Shown here in pieces: positions 6,422 to 12,326 of a stretch of 12,326 nucleotides of DNA. The position numbers and the translations under genes were made by a program. Every line of letters starts with the position of its first letter. Position 1 is the first letter of the stretch. The notes under the pieces were generated by a model that made no database searches, was not told the DNA's origin, and worked only from the letters and a program-made list of their open reading frames with translations. Source of the DNA: Treponema sp. (GTDB taxonomy: Bacteria > Spirochaetota > Spirochaetia > Treponematales > Breznakiellaceae); the NCBI GenBank assembly GCA_031288815.1, contig JAITQR010000054.1, forward strand, positions 1 to 12,326, read 5' to 3'.

Positions 6422-6442
6422 GGCGATTGAATAAGGTGATTG
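6417..6442 (+). repeat. 13-base tandem repeat carrying the ftsY ribosome binding site
   Basis: AATAAGGCGATTG (6417-6429) is followed at once by AATAAGGTGATTG (6430-6442), identical except for one base. The first copy contains the TAA stop of the upstream gene. The second supplies AAGGTGAT, which pairs partly with the 16S anti-Shine-Dalgarno sequence, and ends one base before ATG 6444. Confidence 0.75.
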
Positions 6443-6443
6443 T

Positions 6444-7370
6444 ATGAGCATAGGCGGTTTCGCCGAACGGTTAAAGAATTTCTTCGGCCTCCGGAAATCC
6501 GTTTCGGAGGAACTTTTTGAGGATCTTACGGATCTCCTGGTGGAGGGGGACTTTGGCGCGGCGGAGGCCATGAAAACCGCGGATAAACTGCGGGCCCGCT
6601 GTAAAAAAGAGGGAATCTCCGATCCGGTGGAGCTTCGGGTCGCCCTGGCAAAACTGCTTGAAGAGGTTCTCCTGGGAGGCGCCGGGGCTTCCTCCGGCGG
6701 AACAGGACACGGGGCGTCCCCGGAGGCCTCTTCCCTTACGGTGATACTGCTTTTGGGGGTAAACGGGGTAGGCAAGACCACCAGCGCGGCAAAACTGGCC
6801 CGTTACTTCCGGGATCTCTACGGAAGAAAGCCCATCCTGGCCGCGGCGGATACTTTCCGGGCCGCCGCCATTGACCAGCTCAAAATCCACGGGGAACGCC
6901 TGGGGGTGCGGGTGGTGGCCCACCAGCACGGCGGGGACAGCGCGGCGGTGGTCTACGACGCCATTGAGGCCGCCCGGGCCGGCGGCGGGGATCTCATCCT
7001 TGCCGACACGGCGGGCCGGATGCACACCAAGGCCGCCCTGGTGGAGGAACTCAAGAAGATCGACCGGGTGGTGGAAACCAGAGCCCTGGCCGGCGGAAAA
7101 GGCCGGGAGACGGAGTACCTGAAGTACCTGGTACTGGACGCCACCACGGGGCGCAACGCCTTTGTCCAGGCGGAGACCTTCCACCAGGCGGTGTCCCTGG
7201 ACGGGGTGATCCTGACCAAGTACGACTCCGGGGCGAAAGGCGGCGTGGTCTTTTCCCTCATGGACGAGCTGAAACTCCCGGTAATCTACCTCTGCGAGGG
7301 GGAGCGATACGAGCATATCAGGCCCTTCGATCCTTCCGCGTTTGTCAGGGAATTTACCGGCCTTGATTAG
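6444..7370 (+). CDS. ftsY: Signal recognition particle receptor FtsY
   Basis: FtsY is the SRP-type GTPase that docks ribosome-nascent-chain complexes, bound by Ffh and 4.5S RNA, onto the inner membrane and SecYEG. The 308-residue protein has the helical N domain (about 1-95) and the G domain with all family motifs: P-loop GVNGVGKTT (105-113), DTFRAAA (136-142), DTAGR (188-192) and [10 protein letters not shown] (258-267). The last motif is usually TKLDGTAKGG, so the Tyr and the swapped SG are mild departures; TKxD and AKGG are kept. There is no long acidic A domain as in E. coli, and the N-terminus ([18 protein letters not shown]) is an amphipathic lipid-binding helix. The start is supported by AAGGTG a few bases upstream. 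The last codons overlap the start of the next gene. Confidence 0.95.
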   Translation: MSIGGFAERLKNFFGLRKSVSEELFEDLTDLLVEGDFGAAEAMKTADKLRARCKKEGISDPVELRVALAKLLEEVLLGGAGASSGGTGHGASPEASSLTVILLLGVNGVGKTTSAAKLARYFRDLYGRKPILAAADTFRAAAIDQLKIHGERLGVRVVAHQHGGDSAAVVYDAIEAARAGGGDLILADTAGRMHTKAALVEELKKIDRVVETRALAGGKGRETEYLKYLVLDATTGRNAFVQAETFHQAVSLDGVILTKYDSGAKGGVVFSLMDELKLPVIYLCEGERYEHIRPFDPSAFVREFTGLD

Positions 7371-8724
7371 GAATTTCCCGGGCTTGCGGATCTTTCTAAC
7401 GGTCTTCTCCCTTTCCCTGGCCCCGCTGGACTTTGGGATTTCCGCCCAGGAGGCGGGAATCTCCCTGCTTTCGGAAAAATGGTATGTCTCCAACGCCGGA
7501 GGCATGGCGCTGGAGCCCGCCCCTTCCCGCCTCGCGGCCCTGCGGAACAGGTACAGTCTGATGATAGGCCGGACCGGCCCCAGGGAACTTCCCGATCTTC
7601 TGCGGAAATATTACCAGGCCCCCTGGGCCATTGAACTCCGCGCGCTTTACGACGGGGGGGTCGAATCCCGGCGGCAGTGGATCTTTCTGGACGGGGCGCT
7701 AACCCGGCTGGTGGCGGTATTCGTTGAGCCCCCGCCCCCGGAAGACGGGGATACGGCGGATGGGGAAAGCGCGGCTCCGCCGGAAGACCGGACGGAGGAA
7801 GCGGGGGAAAGCGGGAAAGGTGAGGCCGCGAGCCCTACCGGTTTTATCGAAGTGTACAACGGGGAGGGCTTTCTTACCGAAGAGCGGCGCTTTCAGGATC
7901 AGGGGGAAGAGATAGGGGTAAGGTACTTTTTCAACCGGCGGATTTTAATCCGCTCGGAAACCACGCGGAAGCCCCCGCCGGATTTGGGAACCGGGGATTC
8001 GCCCGGCGGGGAAGACGCCGGAAACGGGGAGCGGGCCGTGATGGAAGGGCCCGGGCCGGGTGAACCGGCGGGGACGGAGGGAACCGGGGAACCGGGGGAA
8101 ACCGCGAGTCTCCCGCCGGCGGCCCCGGCGGATCCCAAACCGCCGGCCCCTCCGGTGGAACGGCTGGTCTGCACCGATTATTACCGCTACAGCCGCTCGG
8201 GCTCCCTGCGAGCCATAGAACGGGTGTACCACGAGCCGCGGGAGAAGGCCAGCCTCCGGTTTCCCCTGCGGATGCTCGATTCGGTCTATGAAAAAGAATT
8301 CGTAAACCCGGCCATAGCCTACGGCAGCGATTTCCTCTCGGATATATTCATGGATTCGGATTACCGGGTAGTGTATAATACCGACCAGCGGGGCAGGATA
8401 CTGTCGGAAACCCACCTGGACGCCGACGGGCAGGTCGTGGGGGAACTGAGAAACACTTGGGCCCAGGGCCGGCTGGCCCAGATAACATGGAAGGCCGGAG
8501 AAGAGGATCGGCGAATCGAGTTCGTTTACAACGCCGACGGCGACCGGATAGAAGAACGGAACTATCAGAAGGAAAATCTTGAGCGGGTTGTCTTTAAGGA
8601 AGGTGATGTGGAAGTGGAAGAACTCTATATGAACGGCCAGCCGATACTCAGGGCGCGCTGGGAAAATGGCAGGAAAGTTTCCGAGGAACGGATCCGGCCG
8701 CCGGCTTCCGGGAGTGGGCGGTGA
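7363..8724 (+). CDS. Exported protein with Pro/Gly/Glu-rich linkers, function unknown
   Basis: From TTG 7363 the protein has 453 residues. It has a clear signal peptide (MIRNFPGLR, then FLTVFSLSLAPL) with a likely cut after ISA (28). In-frame TTGs at 7342 and 7384 are also possible; AGGGAA (7347-7352) favours 7363 slightly, and all options keep the hydrophobic core. Two low-complexity stretches rich in Pro, Gly, Glu and Ala (about 122-161 and 202-266) look disordered. The C-terminal third (about 330-448) is made of short repeating beta-hairpin-like units (YNTDQRGRILSE, YNADGDRIEERNYQ, ELYMNGQPILRARWENG) reminiscent of YD or MORN-type repeats. It overlaps the ftsY end by 8 bases and lolC by 4 bases (GTGA), so it is tightly co-translated. 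Its place directly before lolCDE suggests an envelope role, which is inference. Confidence 0.8.
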   Translation: MIRNFPGLRIFLTVFSLSLAPLDFGISAQEAGISLLSEKWYVSNAGGMALEPAPSRLAALRNRYSLMIGRTGPRELPDLLRKYYQAPWAIELRALYDGGVESRRQWIFLDGALTRLVAVFVEPPPPEDGDTADGESAAPPEDRTEEAGESGKGEAASPTGFIEVYNGEGFLTEERRFQDQGEEIGVRYFFNRRILIRSETTRKPPPDLGTGDSPGGEDAGNGERAVMEGPGPGEPAGTEGTGEPGETASLPPAAPADPKPPAPPVERLVCTDYYRYSRSGSLRAIERVYHEPREKASLRFPLRMLDSVYEKEFVNPAIAYGSDFLSDIFMDSDYRVVYNTDQRGRILSETHLDADGQVVGELRNTWAQGRLAQITWKAGEEDRRIEFVYNADGDRIEERNYQKENLERVVFKEGDVEVEELYMNGQPILRARWENGRKVSEERIRPPASGSGR

Positions 8725-10079
8725 TCCCGCGCTTTCCCGGCCCTTCGTCCTGGATAGTGTTCGCGGCCTCCCGCTACGTGGGCCGGGGCCGCCGTAATTC
8801 CCCTTCCCCCATTCTGTCTGTCCTGGGGATAGCCACAGGGGTTCTGGCCCTTATAGTGATACTGGCGGTGATGAACGGATTCCAGCTTGGCTTCATCGAA
8901 AGCATTATTGAAATATCCTCCTACCACCTCCGGGCGGAAAACTTCCCCCCCGAGAAAACCGCCCTTCTGGAAGAACGGCTGCGGGGAACGCCGGGCCTGG
9001 TGTCCGTGGTTCCCTTCCGGGAATTCCAGGGACTGGTCCGGGGCAGGCGCAATACCCATCAGGGGATCCTGGTCCGCTGCCTGCCCCCGGACGCCCCGGC
9101 CCGGGACCCGGCCATGGCGGCAAAACTTGAGATCGAGGCCGGCTCGTTCGATCTGGCCGCGGCCGATTCGATTCTGCTGGGCGCGGAACTGGCCCGATCC
9201 CTCCAACTGCGGTTGGGGGACAAGCTGACCCTGCTGTCCATTCCGGGACTCTTCAGGGTTTCGGACGGAACGGCCGCCCCCGCCGGGGCTTCGGGGGATG
9301 AGGATTCCGGCCAGGTGAGGGAATTTACCGTTACGGGAATATTCCGCTGCGGATTCTACGAGTACGATCTGGGCTGGGGTTTTATCAGCCTGGAAGCCGG
9401 GCGGGAACTCGCGGGGGAAGGGCTCAGCCTGGGGATCAAGCTTCGGGATCGCTGGCAGGACAGAGCCGTCCTTTCCGCCATCGAAAGATCCTTCGCGGAA
9501 AGCGGCGCCGGGGACTTCGGAAACCTTGTTTTCAGCGCCTGGCGGGACTACAACCGGGCCTTCTTCGGCGCCCTGCGCACGGAAAAACTGTTCATGTTTA
9601 TCCTGGTGGGACTTATCTTTGTGGTGGTGGGGCTCAACATATTCCAGGCCCAGCGCCGCATGGTGCTTGAGCGCCGGGAGGAAATAGGATTGCTGCGGGC
9701 GGTGGGGGGCGCCGACAAGGCGGTCAGGCTGGTGTTCGTCTGCGACGGTCTGATCATCGGCTTTACCGGCGCCGGCGCGGGGCTGATCCTGGGGCTGCTC
9801 GTGGCTTCCCATATCCCCTTCTTCTTCACCCTTATTGAAAAGGCGGTGAACGGTATTATCGGCCTGGCCAACGGGCTTACCGGCTCCTTTTCCGGAGCGG
9901 GGGATTTCGCGGTTTTTTCTCCCGCCGTGTTTTATATCAAGGAAATTCCGTCCCGGATCGTCATTTATGAGGTGTTTCTTGTTTTCATGTTCGGGTTTCT
10001 CTCCGCCCTGTTCGCGGCGTGGTTTGCCTCGGGGCAGGTATCGAAGATGAAACCCGCGGAGGTGCTGCGCGATGAGTGA
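8721..10079 (+). CDS. lolC: Lipoprotein-release ABC transporter permease, LolC/LolE family
   Basis: LolCDE extracts mature lipoproteins from the outer leaflet of the inner membrane and hands them to LolA. This 452-residue permease has the family layout: a first membrane helix (about 31-52) containing ILSVLGIATGVLALIVILAVMNGFQ, which matches the LolC/E consensus; a large periplasmic domain (about 55-285); and three C-terminal helices (about 290-310, 336-361 and 412-438). The cytoplasmic loop ERREEIGLLRAVGG couples to the ATPase. The start is GTG 8721, overlapping the previous stop as GTGA, with GGGAG six bases upstream. The periplasmic domain is somewhat longer than in E. coli LolC (399 residues), with a Gly/Ala-rich insertion near 190-200. 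Being upstream of lolD matches the E. coli lolC-lolD-lolE order; whether it is functionally LolC or LolE cannot be settled from sequence alone. Confidence 0.88.
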   Translation: MIPRFPGPSSWIVFAASRYVGRGRRNSPSPILSVLGIATGVLALIVILAVMNGFQLGFIESIIEISSYHLRAENFPPEKTALLEERLRGTPGLVSVVPFREFQGLVRGRRNTHQGILVRCLPPDAPARDPAMAAKLEIEAGSFDLAAADSILLGAELARSLQLRLGDKLTLLSIPGLFRVSDGTAAPAGASGDEDSGQVREFTVTGIFRCGFYEYDLGWGFISLEAGRELAGEGLSLGIKLRDRWQDRAVLSAIERSFAESGAGDFGNLVFSAWRDYNRAFFGALRTEKLFMFILVGLIFVVVGLNIFQAQRRMVLERREEIGLLRAVGGADKAVRLVFVCDGLIIGFTGAGAGLILGLLVASHIPFFFTLIEKAVNGIIGLANGLTGSFSGAGDFAVFSPAVFYIKEIPSRIVIYEVFLVFMFGFLSALFAAWFASGQVSKMKPAEVLRDE

Positions 10080-10809
10080 TCCCCTGTCCCACAACGAAGC
10101 GAACCCCGCCGGGGATGTTCTTGTCCGGATTGACGGTATCGTCAAGAACTATATCTCCGGCACGGAAACCCTGCGCATCCTGCGGGGGGTAAGCTTCTCT
10201 ATATGCCGGGGGGAAGCCGTGGCGGTGACCGGCCAAAGCGGCAGCGGTAAAAGCACCCTGCTCAATATCCTGGGGGGTCTTGACCGGACCGATTCGGGAA
10301 CCGTCACCGTGGGGGGAACGGAAATCACCTCCCTTTCGGAGAGCGGCCTCTCCCTTTACCGGAGCCGCCGGGTGGGATTTATTTTTCAGTTCCACTATCT
10401 CCTTAAAGATTTTACGGCCCTGGAAAACGTGATGCTCCCCGCCTATATCGCGGGGATGAAAAAAAAGGAGGCCCTGGAAAAAGCCCGGGTCCTCCTGGCC
10501 GACGTGCGGCTGGAGAGCCGTTTGGGCCACTACCCCTCCCAGCTTTCCGGCGGGGAACGGCAGCGGGTCGCCGTGGCCCGCTCCATGGTGAACGATCCCG
10601 ATCTGGTCCTGGCCGACGAGCCTACCGGGAACCTGGATCCGGACAACAGCGCCGTTGTGGCGGAACTCCTCTACGCCGGAGCGGAGAAACTGGGAAAGAC
10701 CCTGATAGTGGTGACCCATGACGAAAAAGTCGCGGCCCGCGCCTCTGTCCGTTACAACCTGGAAGGCGGGGTCTTAACGGATCCCGCCCCCGCCGGAAGG
10801 GCCCCGTGA
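10072..10809 (+). CDS. lolD: Lipoprotein-release ABC transporter ATP-binding protein LolD
   Basis: This 245-residue ATPase powers the LolCE permeases. It has Walker [10 protein letters not shown] (54-62), the Q-loop in [19 protein letters not shown] (Gln106), the ABC signature [13 protein letters not shown] (158-170), Walker B LVLADE (178-183) and the switch histidine in VTHD (His216). The [13 protein letters not shown] stretch is characteristic of LolD within the MacB/FtsE/LolD group. ATG 10072 follows GGAGGTG (10058-10064) with a seven-base spacer and lies 8 bases inside the end of the upstream permease gene. The stop overlaps the next start as GTGA. All catalytic motifs are intact. The Ala/Pro-rich tail after residue 236 is a short addition to the usual end. 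Confidence 0.95.
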   Translation: MSDPLSHNEANPAGDVLVRIDGIVKNYISGTETLRILRGVSFSICRGEAVAVTGQSGSGKSTLLNILGGLDRTDSGTVTVGGTEITSLSESGLSLYRSRRVGFIFQFHYLLKDFTALENVMLPAYIAGMKKKEALEKARVLLADVRLESRLGHYPSQLSGGERQRVAVARSMVNDPDLVLADEPTGNLDPDNSAVVAELLYAGAEKLGKTLIVVTHDEKVAARASVRYNLEGGVLTDPAPAGRAP

Positions 10810-12104
10810 GGAAACGAGCGGCCGGGCCGGAAGCGGCCATAAAGACGGGCGTCGCTTTTTTTATCGCCCTCCGTTACCTGCTGGGCAGAGCCCGCGAGGG
10901 GGGCCGTTACCTTAGGGGGGCAGCGGCGGGTATAGCCCTAAGCCTTGTCCCCATCGTGGTAACACTGATAGTGGCGGACGGCATGATCCGGGGCATTACG
11001 GATCGTTATATTGAACTGGGAACCGGACACCTCCAGGTGTACAATTATCTTGAACCCGGTGAAATAGAAGACAGTATTTCTGAGGCGGCGGCTGTCCCCG
11101 GCGTCCGGGGCGTCTGGCCGGAACGGCGGGGCATCGGGGTGCTGATGGGGAAAAGCGGAAAAAGCGGGGCTACCATCCGGGCGGTGGACAGCGCCTTTTG
11201 GGAAGACCGGGGCAGTTCCCGCTTTCTCGTAATCCGGGAAGGGGAAAGTTTCCCCGGGACCGACAGGGACGTGGTTCTGGGGGAAGAACTTGCCGCGGAC
11301 ATCGGCGCCGAGCTGGGCTCCCCGGTAAGGATCATGACGATCCGTACCACGGAGGACGGGAGGACCGTTCCCCGCATGACGGTTTTTACGGTACGGGGCA
11401 TTGTGTCCTCTGGCTACCGGGAACTGGATTCCCTGTGGTGCATCCTCAGCTGGGAAGGGGGCAAACGGGCGCTGCCCCCTGAAATGTCCAGTTCCTACCT
11501 GACGGTAAAAATCGACGATCCCTACCGGAACGCGGACCGGATCGCCAGGCTGCTTTCCTCCGTCCTGGGGCCGGGTTTCGGGGCCTATACCTGGGCGGAT
11601 CTCCAGCGGTCCCAGTACAGTTCCTACGAATCCACCCGGCAGCTTCTCCTCTTTATCATGGCCCTGGTCGTGATCGTCGCGGCGGTGAATGTTTCCTCCG
11701 CCACCTCCATGCTGGTAATTGAGCGGCAGCGGGACATCGCCGTGCTCAAGGCCGCCGGGGCAAGCCCCAGGGACATGGAAACAGTGTTCCTGTGGGGGAG
11801 CTTTCTTACCGGAACCGTGGGCGCCATAGCGGGCATCGGGGCCGGCCTCCTCCTGGGCCGCTTTATCAACGAAGCCATCAGGGGACTGGAAAAACTGCTC
11901 AGCCTTTTCTCCGGCCTTTTTCGCGGCGGGGAGGTGAAGCTCCTTGACCCCGGCTATTACCTTGAAACCATCCCCGTTATCATCGACTGGACAATGGTGT
12001 TCCTCATCGGGCTATTTACCATCCTCTGTTCCGTCACCGCCTCCTGGATCCCCGCCCGCCGGGCGGGAAGGCTCAAGCCCCTGGATCTGCTGCGGAAGTA
12101 TTAG
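10806..12104 (+). CDS. lolE: Lipoprotein-release ABC transporter permease, second subunit
   Basis: This 432-residue second permease has the MacB/FtsX-like four-helix layout: first helix about 38-59 (AAAGIALSLVPIVVTLIVADG), periplasmic domain about 60-275, then helices near 279-300, 326-350 and 395-418. The coupling loop ERQRDIAVLKAAGAS is conserved. It starts at GTG 10806, overlapping the lolD stop by 4 bases, with GGAAGGG a few bases upstream. It is clearly not a duplicate of the first permease: the periplasmic domains differ, and it lacks the NGFQ motif that follows the first helix. A heterodimer with the 8721 product is therefore likely, as in LolCE. It is the last gene of the cluster; no convincing terminator follows. 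Confidence 0.87.
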   Translation: MRKRAAGPEAAIKTGVAFFIALRYLLGRAREGGRYLRGAAAGIALSLVPIVVTLIVADGMIRGITDRYIELGTGHLQVYNYLEPGEIEDSISEAAAVPGVRGVWPERRGIGVLMGKSGKSGATIRAVDSAFWEDRGSSRFLVIREGESFPGTDRDVVLGEELAADIGAELGSPVRIMTIRTTEDGRTVPRMTVFTVRGIVSSGYRELDSLWCILSWEGGKRALPPEMSSSYLTVKIDDPYRNADRIARLLSSVLGPGFGAYTWADLQRSQYSSYESTRQLLLFIMALVVIVAAVNVSSATSMLVIERQRDIAVLKAAGASPRDMETVFLWGSFLTGTVGAIAGIGAGLLLGRFINEAIRGLEKLLSLFSGLFRGGEVKLLDPGYYLETIPVIIDWTMVFLIGLFTILCSVTASWIPARRAGRLKPLDLLRKY

Positions 12105-12326
12105 GCGCCGTCCCGCCTTCCGCGGGCCGCCGGCCGCTACGACGATCCCGGAAACTATTCAGCGGGGACGCGGGATGGTTTAAGTAACCGGGTAGGCGGG
12201 TTACATGGAAATGCTTAATTCCCGGCCATAGCCCGGGTTCCGCTCAAGGGTCTTTACAACGAAATAAAAAATTTCCGCGGCAGAGCCGCGAGGTATTGAA
12301 GATTTCACCTTGAAATATTTGAGTAT
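12105..12326. other. Non-coding right edge with several short hairpins
   Basis: After the lolE stop there are 222 bases without a supported gene. They contain short inverted repeats: GTAACC/GGTTAC (12184-12204), CCCGG/CCGGG (12221-12237), CGCGGC/GCCGCG with an AGA loop (12276-12290) and ATTTCA/TGAAAT near 12302-12316. None is followed by a T-tract on the plus strand, so I do not call a terminator. From about 12250 the base composition turns AT-rich, which may mark the promoter or leader of a gene beyond the edge. Confidence 0.45.

Noticed and set aside
8625..10145. A minus-strand open frame of about 506 codons opposite the first Lol permease
   Set aside because: It is antisense to a gene with clear family motifs. 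Its translation is low-complexity (rich in Gly, Pro, Arg, Gln, His), as expected from reading a GC-rich gene backwards.
12105..12326. tRNA gene or small RNA at the right edge
   Set aside because: No cloverleaf or T-loop GTTCGA-type motif can be found. Only short unrelated hairpins are present.

Overview
The window is GC-rich DNA from a diderm (two-membrane) bacterium. The lolCDE-type operon is the direct evidence for an outer membrane. Three features make me think of a spirochaete, probably a Treponema relative with a high-GC genome: the style of the exported repeat-type proteins (PEGA, fibronectin-III-like and TPR-like modules), a small FtsY without an acidic N-terminal extension, and the N-terminus of the rhomboid protein. 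That assignment is inference, because no rRNA or other decisive marker is present.

Left part (1-2177): the last codons of an unidentified gene end at 122 and are followed by a strong palindromic terminator. About 330 bases without a convincing gene follow. Then come a rhomboid-family membrane protease that may be translated from a leaderless mRNA, a possible 33-codon small ORF with its own ribosome binding site, and a Gfo/Idh/MocA-family oxidoreductase. The oxidoreductase meets a convergent minus-strand gene (2174-3505) so tightly that the two stop codons share a CTAG. The minus-strand gene encodes an exported protein with two fibronectin-III-like regions and a TPR-like C-terminus.

Right part (3595-12104): six or seven co-directional genes form what looks like one long envelope and protein-targeting operon. 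It starts with prfB (release factor 2), read through a classic programmed +1 frameshift at an in-frame UGA. A 147-base gap rich in inverted repeats follows. Next come a membrane-anchored PEGA-domain protein, ftsY (SRP receptor), an exported low-complexity protein, and the complete lipoprotein-release transporter lolC-lolD-lolE. From ftsY to lolE each gene overlaps the next by 4 to 8 bases. The set links delivery of secretory proteins to the inner membrane (FtsY) with extraction of lipoproteins from it (LolCDE), with two uncharacterised exported proteins in between.

The most interesting non-coding signals are the nested inverted-repeat structure at 4732-4858, just before an unusually strong ribosome binding site and TTG start; the prfB recoding site with a UGAA rather than UGAC stop; a 13-base tandem duplication that carries the ftsY ribosome binding site; and the apparent leaderless starts. 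I did not find a defence system, CRISPR array, insertion sequence or RNA gene, and I see no strong case for a wholly new multi-gene system.
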